Part shown: one piece after another, positions 1-9,616 of the stretch
How positions within the stretch are numbered: position 1 is the stretch's first letter
Layout: every line of letters starts with the position of its first letter
Assembly (NCBI GenBank): GCA_012839035.1
Contig: DUOB01000004.1
Location: 28,662 to 92,661, forward strand
DNA: 64,000 bases
Reading direction: 5' to 3'
Source: Propionibacterium sp.
Lineage (GTDB): Bacteria > Actinomycetota > Actinomycetes > Propionibacteriales > Propionibacteriaceae
Program-made: the position numbers and the translations under genes
The notes under the pieces: generated by a model
Database searches by the model: none
Seen by the model: only the letters and a program-made list of their open reading frames with translations
Told to the model about the DNA's origin: nothing

Positions 1-10
1 CAGTGACCGG

Positions 11-1516
11 TTGGCCTATGTGCCTCGTTATCGCATGCGGTTGCTGCCCGTCCCGGGTTCGCTGGCGGCGCCGGTCTGGGTGGAGGACGAGGATTTCGAC
101 CTCAGCTATCACGTGCGGCGATCCGCCCTGCCCAGGGGCGGGACTCCCGAGCAGCTGCGGGAGTTCGTCGGCCGGGTCTGCGCCCGTCGGCTCGACCGTT
201 CACGCCCATTGTGGGAGGTCTATCTCGTCGAGGGGCTCGCCGAGAACCGTTTCGCTGTGGTGACCAAGACCCATCAACTGCTCGTCGACGGCATGGACGG
301 TGTGGACCTCGGACAGGTGTTGCTGGACGACAGTCCCGATCCGGGTGAGCTCATCAGCGACGAGCCGTGGGAGCCTGCACCGGAGCCGCGGCCGCTCGAT
401 CTGGTGGTGGATGCGGTGCGGCAGAGCATCACCGATCACGACGCGCTGTGGGACGCAGCGCGGCGCGGAGTCACGGGACTGCTCGGCACGGCCGTCGCAG
501 TGGGGGAGGCCGTCGGTGGTCTCGGGGGTGCCCTGGGCGAGTTCGCGGGCGCAGCACTGCGCGGGGGGCTTCGGCCCCGGGGCGACACCCCACTGGCCGG
601 TGCGCCATCGGAGCAGCGTCGTGTCGCCCAGGTGAGCATGCCGCTGGAGGACCTGCGTGGGCTGCGGATGAACGAGCGATACACCGTCAACGACGTCGTG
701 CTGGCCCTCATCGCTGGGGCACTGCGGGACTGGCTGGCCACGCGGGGGGAACCGCCGCCCACCGGCGGTCTGCTCGCGATGGTGCCGATGAGCGTGATCG
801 ACGAGGACGGTGAGCCGACGTCGCTCGGCAGCCATGTGGCCCCCCATCTGATCCAGCTCCCCGTGGACGAGTCCAACGCGCTGATGCGCCTGCACCAGGT
901 GTCGTTCGGGACCCGCGCGCACACCGACACCGGCCGCGCCGTGAGCGCACGCACCATCAGCGATATCGCAGGCTTCGCACCCAGCACCCTGCACGCCCTC
1001 GGCGTACGGGTCGCCACCACCATGTCCCGGCGTCCGCACGATCTGATCATCACCAATGCGCCCGGGCCGCAGCATCCGCTGTACGCGGGTGGGGCACCCA
1101 TGGTGGCCAGCTATCCCGTGTTGCCGCTGCCGCCCGGGCAGCTCCTGGCGATCGGTGTGACGTCGTACAACGGCCACGTCTTCTTCGGACTCACCGGCGA
1201 TCGCGATTCCATGAATGACCTGGACGTGCTCGCGCAATGCCTGACCGACGCCCGGCTCGAGTTGCTCGAAACAGCAGCCCGGGCTGAAGCCACCCGGCAG
1301 CCGACCCGGGCAGCGGCCAAGCGTGCGGAGACGCGCAAGAAGGCCACCCCGCGCAAGAGGACAGCCCCGCGCAAGACGACAGCCTCCACGGCCAGGAAGA
1401 CCACCAACAGTGCTCCGCGGGGATCGACCACGCCCCCCACTGCTCCGGAGTCCGAGCACGCCGACGTGTCGACGAGTCCAGCAGACGATGGCGCGGAAGG
1501 AGGAGTGGACGCGTGA
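11..1516 (+). CDS. Wax ester synthase/diacylglycerol acyltransferase (WS/DGAT) family, probably 5'-truncated by the window edge; Lys/Ala/Thr/Pro-rich C-terminal tail
   Basis: WS/DGAT-like N-terminal region (VPRYRMRLLPVPGSLAAPVWVEDEDFDLSYHVR), degenerate active-site motif THQLLVDGMDG, PLWEVYLVEGL; frame open to the left edge. Confidence 0.85.
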   Translation: MAYVPRYRMRLLPVPGSLAAPVWVEDEDFDLSYHVRRSALPRGGTPEQLREFVGRVCARRLDRSRPLWEVYLVEGLAENRFAVVTKTHQLLVDGMDGVDLGQVLLDDSPDPGELISDEPWEPAPEPRPLDLVVDAVRQSITDHDALWDAARRGVTGLLGTAVAVGEAVGGLGGALGEFAGAALRGGLRPRGDTPLAGAPSEQRRVAQVSMPLEDLRGLRMNERYTVNDVVLALIAGALRDWLATRGEPPPTGGLLAMVPMSVIDEDGEPTSLGSHVAPHLIQLPVDESNALMRLHQVSFGTRAHTDTGRAVSARTISDIAGFAPSTLHALGVRVATTMSRRPHDLIITNAPGPQHPLYAGGAPMVASYPVLPLPPGQLLAIGVTSYNGHVFFGLTGDRDSMNDLDVLAQCLTDARLELLETAARAEATRQPTRAAAKRAETRKKATPRKRTAPRKTTASTARKTTNSAPRGSTTPPTAPESEHADVSTSPADDGAEGGVDA

Positions 1517-2016
1517 ACGTCATGGTTTTTCTCCCGGTCCAGCCGGTGGAGGTCCGCGCCGTGCGCGCCGGTGAGGACCTCGGCCCCGGCGCGGCGTACG
1601 CCGCCACCGCCACCCTCCGCCACACGTTCGACTATGGCGAGAAGGCCGATGAGGATGCGGACTTCGCAGCCCAGATCTTCGCCTCGCTCCGGTGCCTCAT
1701 CGACGGCCGCGACCGGCTGCTGCTGGCCGCCGAAGTCACGAATCTCCCGCCCGAGTGCGGCGAGGTGACGTTCGGTGAGGTGACCCGCCCACGGGTGCAG
1801 TGGCGGGACGTGCGCGCGATCTTTCTTGACGAGCCGGAGTCCCGGGACGCGCTCCGGGCGTACGCCACGACCGCCCGGGGGCGAACACTCGCCGAGATCT
1901 GGGCGGACGAGGCGACCCACGATCTCCTCGAACACCACCACTTGTTGTGGTTCGATCCCACCGAACTCGACCAAGCTCTGGCCGGGCTGGGCGACCCACC
2001 CACGAAGGGAGACTGA
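1513..2016 (+). CDS. Conserved hypothetical protein (DUF6912-like)
   Basis: ORF overlaps the upstream stop by 4 bp (GTGA); resembles short actinobacterial proteins; family assignment from memory. Confidence 0.6.
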   Translation: MNVMVFLPVQPVEVRAVRAGEDLGPGAAYAATATLRHTFDYGEKADEDADFAAQIFASLRCLIDGRDRLLLAAEVTNLPPECGEVTFGEVTRPRVQWRDVRAIFLDEPESRDALRAYATTARGRTLAEIWADEATHDLLEHHHLLWFDPTELDQALAGLGDPPTKGD

Positions 2017-2017
2017 C

Positions 2018-2842
2018 ATGCCCCGGTCGATCTGGAAGGGGGCCATCTCGTTCGGGTTGGTCACGATTCCCGTGAAGCTCTATTCCGCCACGGAGGAAAA
2101 GGACATCAGTTTCCGTCAGGTGCATCCGGAGGATGGGGGGCGGATCAAATACAAGCGGGTGTGCGAGACGTGCGGGAAGGAGATCCCGTACGCGGAGATC
2201 GCGCGCGGCTACGAGACCCCGGACGGCCGGATGGCCATCCTGGAGAAGGAGGACTTCGACAACCTTCCACTGCCGACCACGAAAGCCGTCGAGGTGGTCC
2301 AGTTCGTCGAGGAGGACGATGTCGACCCCACCTATTTCGCCAAGACCTATTTCCTGGAGGCCGACGGCCCGGGAGTGAAGCCCTATGTCCTGCTGCGCGA
2401 TGCACTGTCCGCGAGCAGCAAGGCTGCCGTGGTCAAGGTCGCGATCCGGTCCCGGGAGAATCTTGCGCTGATCCGCGTCAAGGACGACCAGCTGCTCATG
2501 CACACGATGCTGTGGCCCGACGAGATCCGCGATGGTGCGTTCGCGGCTCCGCCCGCCGACGTGACGGTGTCCGATGCAGAGGTGACGATGGCCCAGACGT
2601 TCATCGACGCGCTGTCGGGGGAGTTCACTCCCGAGGACTACACCGACTCCTATCGCGAGGCACTCGAAGAGGTCGTCAACGCCAAACTCGCGGGGATCGC
2701 GCCGCCCAAGGATGACGCACCGGCCGCCAAGGACGCGGATGTGGTGGACCTCGTCGCGGCGCTGCGCGCCTCGGTCGAGGCCGCCAAGCAGCGCCGTGAG
2801 GGCAAGGAGACGGGCGGAAGCAAGAAGAGCAAGGCTGGCTGA
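2018..2842 (+). CDS. ku: Ku protein, non-homologous end joining
   Basis: MPRSIWKGAISFGLVTIPVKLYSATEEKDISFRQVH..., typical bacterial Ku; ATG at 2018. Confidence 0.95.
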   Translation: MPRSIWKGAISFGLVTIPVKLYSATEEKDISFRQVHPEDGGRIKYKRVCETCGKEIPYAEIARGYETPDGRMAILEKEDFDNLPLPTTKAVEVVQFVEEDDVDPTYFAKTYFLEADGPGVKPYVLLRDALSASSKAAVVKVAIRSRENLALIRVKDDQLLMHTMLWPDEIRDGAFAAPPADVTVSDAEVTMAQTFIDALSGEFTPEDYTDSYREALEEVVNAKLAGIAPPKDDAPAAKDADVVDLVAALRASVEAAKQRREGKETGGSKKSKAG

Positions 2843-2886
2843 CGCCCTCGCAGCGCAGACGCCGGCGTGCCCGTGACGGGCGTCAG
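2839..2886. terminator. Candidate bidirectional terminator/stem-loop between convergent ku and methyltransferase genes
   Basis: Perfect 9-bp inverted repeat CTGACGCCC (2839-2847) / GGGCGTCAG (2878-2886) containing both stop codons. Confidence 0.4.
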
Positions 2887-3668
2887 ACGTGCACCAGGAT
2901 CTCGCCGTGGGTCATCATGATCCAGCCATCGGGGTCGTCGGCCCACGCCTTCCATGCGTGGGACATCGCGGTGAGGGTCGCTTGGTCAACACCGTGGTCG
3001 CGGGCCCGGTCGGCGAACCGGGAGTGCAGGATGCGGTCGGCCCAGGTGCCGCCCCAGTACGCCCGGTCGTCCGGTGTCGCGAAGCACCACACCGAGGCGC
3101 TCGGGGTCACATCCGTGCAGCCGGCGGCGTGGGCCCAGGCCAGCAGCTTCGGTCCGGCGTCGGGGTCGCCACCGTCGGCGCGGGCCAGCGTGCGATAGAG
3201 CTCCAGCCACTGCGCGAGCTCATCGCTGAGTGGATGGATCGACATCGTCCGATAATCCACGTCGCGAACCGCGATGAGCCCACCGGGCCGGACCACGCGG
3301 CGCATCTCCCGCAGGGCCTGGACAGGATCGGTCACGTGCTGCAGCACCTGGTGGGCATGGGCCACATCGACGTGTCCGTCCGGCAGTGACAGGGCATGCA
3401 CGTCGGCGATGCAGAATTCGACGTTCGACGCGCTGACGCCGGCGCGGGTCGTGGCGAGGGTGACGTCGTCGATCTCGGTCGCGATCACCCGGTCGACCCT
3501 GGTCGCCAGATCCGCGGTGATCGTGCCGGGTCCGGCGCCGATGTCGAGCAGCGTCATCTCCGCGGTGAGGTGGGGCAGCAGATAACCGGCGGAGTTGGCG
3601 GCGGTGCGCCAGCCGTGGGCCCGCAGGACCGAGGCGTGGTGCCCGTGCATGTAACGATGCGTGCTCAT
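2883..3668 (-). CDS. Class I SAM-dependent methyltransferase
   Basis: LLDIGAGPGTITADLA motif I, methyltransferase type 11 layout. Confidence 0.88.
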   Translation of the reverse strand: MSTHRYMHGHHASVLRAHGWRTAANSAGYLLPHLTAEMTLLDIGAGPGTITADLATRVDRVIATEIDDVTLATTRAGVSASNVEFCIADVHALSLPDGHVDVAHAHQVLQHVTDPVQALREMRRVVRPGGLIAVRDVDYRTMSIHPLSDELAQWLELYRTLARADGGDPDAGPKLLAWAHAAGCTDVTPSASVWCFATPDDRAYWGGTWADRILHSRFADRARDHGVDQATLTAMSHAWKAWADDPDGWIMMTHGEILVHV

Positions 3669-3737
3669 GTCAGGAGCCTGCCAGGAGGAGCTTCGAGAGG
3701 ACTCGTTGTCCGAGCCCGCTCGTCCTGGGCTGCGAGA

Positions 3738-4208
3738 CTATTTCTGGAGCCAGCGCAGCGCCACGCGCTCTTCGGCCTTGATGCCGTCCATGATCGCCGG
3801 GGCCGACATCTTCTCCAGCTTCTTGCCCACCAGCGGAATCTTCACGGTGAGGTCGCCGCGGATGTCGATGCGCGTGCCGCTTCCCACCGGGGTGAGGGTG
3901 ACCGTGCCGGGCATGGAGATCGGCTGTCCCGGGGACTTCAGGCTGAGGGTGGCCGTCCGGCCGCCATCGGGCTCCGCCGCGGACCATGCGCGCTCCTCGA
4001 CGATGCGGATCGAGTCACCGGTGAACTTCTTGGCGGCATCCGGTGCGGCGAGGACGCGCTCGCTCGACGTGGTCATTCCGTCGACCCGCACGGTGTGCTC
4101 CAGTGCACCGGCTTCCTTCGCGACCTCGGCGAGGAAGTCCTGATTGGTCATCATGTCGAACACGGTTCCGGGGTCGGCGGGAAAATCGAGGCTTGTGTTG
4201 ATCTCCAT
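3738..4208 (-). CDS. DUF2505 family protein (START/SRPBCC-like fold)
   Basis: MEINTSLDFPADPGTVFDMMTNQDFLAEVAKEAGA...; the ORF extends to 4238 with alternative starts. Confidence 0.75.
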   Translation of the reverse strand: MEINTSLDFPADPGTVFDMMTNQDFLAEVAKEAGALEHTVRVDGMTTSSERVLAAPDAAKKFTGDSIRIVEERAWSAAEPDGGRTATLSLKSPGQPISMPGTVTLTPVGSGTRIDIRGDLTVKIPLVGKKLEKMSAPAIMDGIKAEERVALRWLQK

Positions 4209-4342
4209 AAGGCCCATCATGCCGGTTTCGGACAACACCGATGGTGAGGGGTACCGGCCGAGTCCCGCAGCGTTCCGGGCTGGTTGTCAGTAGCTGCGAT
4301 TAGGCTGAGCGCGCGTCACCCCACGCACGAGAGGACACGCGC

Positions 4343-5191
4343 ATGCGGATCGACCTGCACAGTCACACCACGGTCTCGGATGGCACCGACACTCCGGACG
4401 AACTGTTGGCGCTCGCCCGAGCCATCGGGCTGGACGTGTTGGGGGTGACGGACCACGACACGTTCGACCATCTGCCCGCGGTGCGTCTGGCGGCCCGGAG
4501 GGAGGGGATCGAGTTGCTCGAGGGCATGGAACTCTCGTGCGAGTTCCAGGGCAAGTCGGTGCATCTGTTGGCCTATGGCATGGACCCCGAGAACGCGGAC
4601 CTGCTCGAGGAGATGGCGCTCGTGCGCGCCGGGCGCACGGACCGGCTCGCCCTGATGCTCGAGCGCCTGGGTGAGCTGGGGGTGCCGGTGACGGAGGCGG
4701 AGGTGATGGCCCAGGTCGGTGAGGCACCGTCCATCGGACGGCCGCACGTCGCGGACGCCATGGTGGCCCGTGGCCATGTGGCCTCGCGGGACCAGGCGTT
4801 CCGGGACTTCCTCGCGGACGATGGGCCGGCCTACGTCCCGCGCTACTACGTCGACCTCCATGCCGGGATCGAGTTGATCCACGCCGCCGGAGGGCTGGCG
4901 ATCATTGCCCATCCGTGGGGACGGAGCAGCCGCGAGGTCCTCACGGAGGACGTCCTCACCGAGTTGGTGCGCACCCGTGGGCTCGACGGCTTCGAGGTCG
5001 ACCACGAGGACCACGATGAGGCTGATCGGGCGCGGTTGCGGGCGCTGGCCGATGCCCTGGACGTGTTGGGCACCGGGGCCAGCGATCACCATGGGGCGGG
5101 CAAGCCGACGATGCAGTTGGGCTGCAATCTGACGGCCCCGCCCGTGTACGCAGAGTTGCTGCGCCGGTTGGCTAGTCGTTCGACTCGCTGA
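4343..5191 (+). CDS. PHP domain metal-dependent phosphoesterase
   Basis: MRIDLHSHTTVSDGTDTPDELL, GVTDHDTFD, AHPWG motifs. Confidence 0.92.
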   Translation: MRIDLHSHTTVSDGTDTPDELLALARAIGLDVLGVTDHDTFDHLPAVRLAARREGIELLEGMELSCEFQGKSVHLLAYGMDPENADLLEEMALVRAGRTDRLALMLERLGELGVPVTEAEVMAQVGEAPSIGRPHVADAMVARGHVASRDQAFRDFLADDGPAYVPRYYVDLHAGIELIHAAGGLAIIAHPWGRSSREVLTEDVLTELVRTRGLDGFEVDHEDHDEADRARLRALADALDVLGTGASDHHGAGKPTMQLGCNLTAPPVYAELLRRLASRSTR

Positions 5192-6746
5192 CCTTGTCCT
5201 CGCCGCCTTTGCCCCGGCTGCGACGACGCCGACGACGGGGCCGCGGTGCGTCACCGCTCGTGGTGTCCTCAGCGTTGCCGGAGGCGGCGCTCTTCGGGCC
5301 TTTCGTCTCGGTGGCCGGTTCGGTGGTGGCCGTGCGGGTGGACTCCACGGGCTGACCGTTCCGCGTACGCCGACGGGAGCGCGTGCGGGCGGGGCGGGGA
5401 CGACGGGGACGTTCCTGCGCTTCCTCCCGCTTCTCCGTCGCCTCCTTCAACCGACCCTTGGTGCCCTCGGGGATGGAGAGTTCCTCGAACAGATGGGGAG
5501 ACGTGGAATAGGTCTCTGCGGGGTCCTCGAAGTCGAGATCGAGCGTCTTGTTGATCACCTTCCAGCGGGTGAGGTCCTGCCAATCGACCAGCGTGATCGC
5601 GACGCCCGAGGCGCCGGCTCGACCGGTGCGACCGATGCGGTGCACATAGGTCTTGTCGTCATCCGGGCACTCGTAGTTGATGACGTGGCTGACGCCCGAC
5701 ACGTCGATGCCGCGAGCGGCGACGTCGGTTGCCACGAGGACCTGGACCTTGCCCTCGCGGAACCGCTTGAGAGCGCGTTCGCGGGCCTCCTGCCGGAGGT
5801 CGCCATGAATCGCCGAACCGGCGAAGCCACGATCGACGAGGTCATCGGCGAGCCGTTGGGCGGCGCGCTTGGTGCGGCAGAAGATCATGACCTTTTCCAC
5901 GTCGGTGGCCTGGAGCACCCGGCCGACGATCTCGGGCTTGTCGAGATCGTGGGCCTGATAGACGTGCTGGGTCGTCAGCGGAACGGTCGAGGACTCGTCG
6001 TGGTGTTCCGCGCGAATGTTGACCGGTTGGGTCAGGTGCGTGCGTGCGAGCGATGCGATCGCTGACGGCATGGTTGCCGAGAACAGCAGCGTCTGGCGGG
6101 ACGCAGGGCTGTGGGCGATGAGCCGTTCGACGTCGGGAAGGAAGCCGAGGTCGAGCATCTCGTCGGCCTCGTCCAGCACGAGCACCTTCAGGTGGCGCAG
6201 ATCAAGGGCGCCCCGATCCATGAGATCCAGGAGCCGCCCCGGCGTACCGACCACGACGTCCACACCCGCGGCCAGCGCATCGAGCTGCGGGTCGTAGCCG
6301 ACTCCGCCATACACGGTCAGGACGCGCGCCTTGCGGACGGCCGACGCCACCCGGAGATCCTTGGCGACCTGGAGCGCCAGCTCCCGAGTCGGTGCGACCA
6401 CGAGGGCCTGCGGTGCAACACCGTGCTCGTTGTCGACGGTGATGCGCTGGAGGAGGGAGATGCCGAAGGCCAGCGTCTTGCCGGTGCCGGTGCGCGCCTG
6501 TCCGATCATGTCCGTCCCGGCCAGCGCGATCGGGATCGACATGGTCTGGATGGGGAAAGGATGTGTGATGCCGACGTCGGCGAGGGCCGCACAGATCTCG
6601 GGAAGCACCCCCAGATCGGCGAAGGTCGTGGTGTCGTCCTCAACAGGTTCGTCATCGGTGACGATTTCGGTGACTACGACGTCGGTCAGATCCGCTTCGT
6701 CACGCTCGGTGGTGGTGATTTCGTTGGTGGTCAGGAGAATGTCCAT
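5172..6746 (-). CDS. DEAD/DEAH-box ATP-dependent RNA helicase (RhlE/CshA-like) with basic C-terminal tail
   Basis: ARTGTGKTLAF, VLDEADEMLD, SAT, HRIGRTGRAG motifs. Confidence 0.95.
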   Translation of the reverse strand: MDILLTTNEITTTERDEADLTDVVVTEIVTDDEPVEDDTTTFADLGVLPEICAALADVGITHPFPIQTMSIPIALAGTDMIGQARTGTGKTLAFGISLLQRITVDNEHGVAPQALVVAPTRELALQVAKDLRVASAVRKARVLTVYGGVGYDPQLDALAAGVDVVVGTPGRLLDLMDRGALDLRHLKVLVLDEADEMLDLGFLPDVERLIAHSPASRQTLLFSATMPSAIASLARTHLTQPVNIRAEHHDESSTVPLTTQHVYQAHDLDKPEIVGRVLQATDVEKVMIFCRTKRAAQRLADDLVDRGFAGSAIHGDLRQEARERALKRFREGKVQVLVATDVAARGIDVSGVSHVINYECPDDDKTYVHRIGRTGRAGASGVAITLVDWQDLTRWKVINKTLDLDFEDPAETYSTSPHLFEELSIPEGTKGRLKEATEKREEAQERPRRPRPARTRSRRRTRNGQPVESTRTATTEPATETKGPKSAASGNAEDTTSGDAPRPRRRRRRSRGKGGEDKVSESND

Positions 6747-6958
6747 TCGTCAGGTCCCGGACCCGTCAGGACCCGGAGGCAGTTCGGATCCGTGCCGACA
6801 CGGCACGAATCATTCGTTCCCGGCTGATGTCTAGCGTCGACCGGCCACTATGGCGGACCCTCCGCGGGTTGCGCGGGCCACCAGATGTGGCTCCTGGCCA
6901 GGAATCGGGCGCGCCGCGAGCGCGACCACTTGGACAAAGTCTAGCTACCCTGACTCCC

Positions 6959-7663
6959 ATGGACGAAATCGTCGGTTCGATTCCCGCGGAAACGCACCCG
7001 GAGGACGCGGCCTATCGCGCCGGAGTGGTGGATCTTCTCGGAATCCTTGCCTATGGCGGCTTGACCGCCTTTCAGCGCTTGGCCGATGACGCGGCAACAG
7101 CCCCCACGCTCGCGGATCAGGTCATGACTTCCTCCATGGCGGTCGTCCAGTTCCGCAATTTCGAGGCCGTACGCGATCACCTCTGGACCTTCGATGTCGA
7201 CGTGCTCGACGCGATGGAACCCTTCCACCGGGCCTTCGACGACTATCACGAGAGGGCACAGCCCAAGATCTGGCTGGAGACTCTGGTGTCGGCCTACGTG
7301 GGGGACGGATTCGCCGCGGACTTCTATCGCGAGATCGCAGCCTATGTCGATGCCAACACCCGGGCGCTCGTCGACGAGGTGCTCACGACGGACCGGCAAA
7401 CCGACTACATCGTCGGCCGGGTGCGCCAAGCCATCGCCGACGAGCCCGCCGTCGGCGGCCGACTCGCCCTGTGGGGACGCCGGCTGGTGGGGGAGGCGTT
7501 GACCCAAGCCCAGCGGGTCGCCAGCGAACGGAGTGCCCTCACCGGCCTCATCAGCGGGACCGTCAATCGCTCCGGCATGGACCTCGCCATGATCGGGCGG
7601 ATGCTGACCAGACTCGTGGAGAATCACGCCCTCCGGATGGACCGGCTGGGGCTCGCCAGTTAG
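6959..7663 (+). CDS. Ferritin-like fold protein (tRNA hydroxylase MiaE-like, actinobacterial family)
   Basis: Helical protein, QFRNFEAVRDHL; next to DEAD helicase as in Mtb Rv3210c/Rv3211 (recalled synteny). Confidence 0.65.
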   Translation: MDEIVGSIPAETHPEDAAYRAGVVDLLGILAYGGLTAFQRLADDAATAPTLADQVMTSSMAVVQFRNFEAVRDHLWTFDVDVLDAMEPFHRAFDDYHERAQPKIWLETLVSAYVGDGFAADFYREIAAYVDANTRALVDEVLTTDRQTDYIVGRVRQAIADEPAVGGRLALWGRRLVGEALTQAQRVASERSALTGLISGTVNRSGMDLAMIGRMLTRLVENHALRMDRLGLAS

Positions 7664-8115
7664 TCGCTGGCTTCAGCGGCATCCGGCGGCAGGAGATGCC
7701 GTCCGACCCAGTGCGGATCGGGGTTGCGCTTCAGCTCCTCACCGATCACCACAGTGGGCGTCAACAGGTCGCCCCGGTTGACCTCCCGCATCCATTCCTC
7801 GGCTTCCGGGTCGGCGATCGCATCGATCCACAGGGCCTTCCTGGCGATGCCGCCCAGCGCCAGCCGCAGGCGGATGCAGAAGAAGTCACCCGGCTTGAAA
7901 TAGATCGCGACCCGGTCGGGTGCCGCCAGCGCCTGAGCGCGCGTGGCGCGTGGACGGGGGAACATGAGAGGCGAGAACACGAACGCCGCCGGCAGCAGGA
8001 TCCCGGCCCACACGAGCCCTTCGGATTCCTGCAGCGCCACCTTGAGCGCGACATAGAGCGCAATCAGGGCGAGCAGAGCCAGCGAGATGCCCCAGCGCCG
8101 CAGGAAGCGATGCAC
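7660..8115 (-). CDS. Membrane-anchored degenerate glutaredoxin/mycoredoxin-like protein
   Basis: Two hydrophobic helices then VAIYFKPGDFFCIRLRLALGG...GDLLTPTVVIGEELKRNPDPHWV, matching the mycoredoxin TVPTV...NPS layout; GTG start at 8115 abuts the DUF3107 stop (ORF extends to 8175). Confidence 0.6.
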   Translation of the reverse strand: MHRFLRRWGISLALLALIALYVALKVALQESEGLVWAGILLPAAFVFSPLMFPRPRATRAQALAAPDRVAIYFKPGDFFCIRLRLALGGIARKALWIDAIADPEAEEWMREVNRGDLLTPTVVIGEELKRNPDPHWVGRHLLPPDAAEASD

Positions 8116-8116
8116 C

Positions 8117-8341
8117 TCAGATGTCGCCGAACCCGACGCGGCGAGCGTGTTCCTTGCCAAGATCGAGATAGGCAATCGTTGCCGCCCGGATGATCGTGGT
8201 GCCGCCCTTGTTGTCGGTGAGCGTCAGCAGGCCGTCGTCCGCCATGGCCTTCTTGAAGGCCTCGGAGACCTCGGTGGCGGTCTCATCGGTTTCGACGGTG
8301 AGTTCGCGGTTGATGTGCTGGATCCCGACTTTGACTTCCAC
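8117..8341 (-). CDS. DUF3107 domain-containing protein
   Basis: VEVKVGIQHINRELTVETDETATEVSEAFKKAM...; GTG start preceded by GAGGAA. Confidence 0.88.
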   Translation of the reverse strand: MEVKVGIQHINRELTVETDETATEVSEAFKKAMADDGLLTLTDNKGGTTIIRAATIAYLDLGKEHARRVGFGDI

Positions 8342-8446
8342 AGTTCCTCCTTGGATGGCGGACGGTGTCCGCGTGCGACTCCCACCGTGCCACAACGCCG
8401 GAAGCGTTTCCGAACCTGTTCGCCGACGGCGCAGGCCCGGTCCGGA

Positions 8447-9616
8447 TCAGACGGTGGCCGTCCGGTGTCGCCGGCCGGGCCGAACGACCAGCAGACCGAC
8501 CGCCGCGATCAGCAAGCCCACGCCGAGGAGCACCCAGCCCGGCGTACGCGGGAAGAGCGACAGCAGCCAGGGCACGAAGAAGCCCAGATAGGTGACGCAA
8601 TAGAAGACGGCCACCCCCGGGGCCAGCAGGGGGGAGGGGACGTTGCGTTCGACCTCGCGCAGACCGGCCACCATGAGCGTGCCATAGGTGGCTCCCAACA
8701 CAGGTGTCGTCAGCAACATCAGCCAGACCGTGTCCAGTGCCAGCGCAGCCATGGCGAGGCCGAGCCCGATGAGGAGCAGGACCAGACCGAGCATGACGCT
8801 CTGGCCGGGACGTGCTGCCTCGAATCGACGCACGGGTGCCTGGACGAGGACGCCGGTCAGCAGCGTGGCACCCGCGATGAAGCCGGTGAGCAAATAGGGC
8901 GCGATGGTGAGATCGCCCGCCAAGCGCGTCGGCAGGACGACGAAGGCGATGGTCGGAGCACCGAACACCCAGGGTGCAGCCGGTGCGACGCGGAGGAGGA
9001 ACCAGGGCTGGGCGACGGCGCGCGCGACCGCGCCGACCGTCGGGGTCGCCTGGTCCACGCGCGGCGGCTCCGGAGCAGTCCAGGCGAACACGAGCGTGAC
9101 TGCCGTCGCTGCCACGTGCAGCAGATAGGGCGTGACCTGGGGAGCGGGTGCCAGGTCGGCGACCAGCCCGGCCACGAGGGGGCCCCCGCCGAAGCCCGCG
9201 GACAGAGCGATGGTCGCCCGACGAGCCCCGGTGCCGAGGGGCGCGCCCGCGGAGAGCTCCTTGATCCAGGCAGTCCCCGCGCCCATGGCGGTGCCCGTCG
9301 CGATGCCGGCCACGACCCGCCCTGCGTACAGTGCCCAGATCTGATCCGCGCCGAGAATGAGCAGACCGCTCGCCAGTCCGGCCAGCACCAGCGCCAGTCG
9401 GACGATCGGACGCAAGCCGTGATGGGCCGAGAGCCAAGCAGCGCCGAGCAGGGCCGGCATGAGTCCAACGACATAGGCGGCGAACATCAAGGTGACGCTG
9501 GAGTCGCTCAGCCCGTCCACCTGCCGATAGACCAGCAGCGTCGACGCGAACTGGTTGGCGCCCCAACCGATCGTGGCCAGCGCCAACGCCACACGAACCC
9601 AGGATCGAGACGTCAC
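8447..9616 (-). CDS. MFS transporter
   Basis: About 12 hydrophobic segments; FASTLLVYRQVDGLSDSSVTLMFAAYVVGLMPALL. Confidence 0.85.
   Translation of the reverse strand: MTSRSWVRVALALATIGWGANQFASTLLVYRQVDGLSDSSVTLMFAAYVVGLMPALLGAAWLSAHHGLRPIVRLALVLAGLASGLLILGADQIWALYAGRVVAGIATGTAMGAGTAWIKELSAGAPLGTGARRATIALSAGFGGGPLVAGLVADLAPAPQVTPYLLHVAATAVTLVFAWTAPEPPRVDQATPTVGAVARAVAQPWFLLRVAPAAPWVFGAPTIAFVVLPTRLAGDLTIAPYLLTGFIAGATLLTGVLVQAPVRRFEAARPGQSVMLGLVLLLIGLGLAMAALALDTVWLMLLTTPVLGATYGTLMVAGLREVERNVPSPLLAPGVAVFYCVTYLGFFVPWLLSLFPRTPGWVLLGVGLLIAAVGLLVVRPGRRHRTATV

Noticed and set aside
200-1459. 419-aa minus-strand ORF antisense to the WS/DGAT gene
   Set aside because: High-GC shadow ORF, no recognisable domain, lies wholly over a well-supported gene.
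6791-6807. Hairpin CGTGCCG-ACA-CGGCACG upstream of the DEAD helicase
   Set aside because: Short stem with no T-run; possible 5' UTR structure but not distinguishable from chance in GC-rich DNA.
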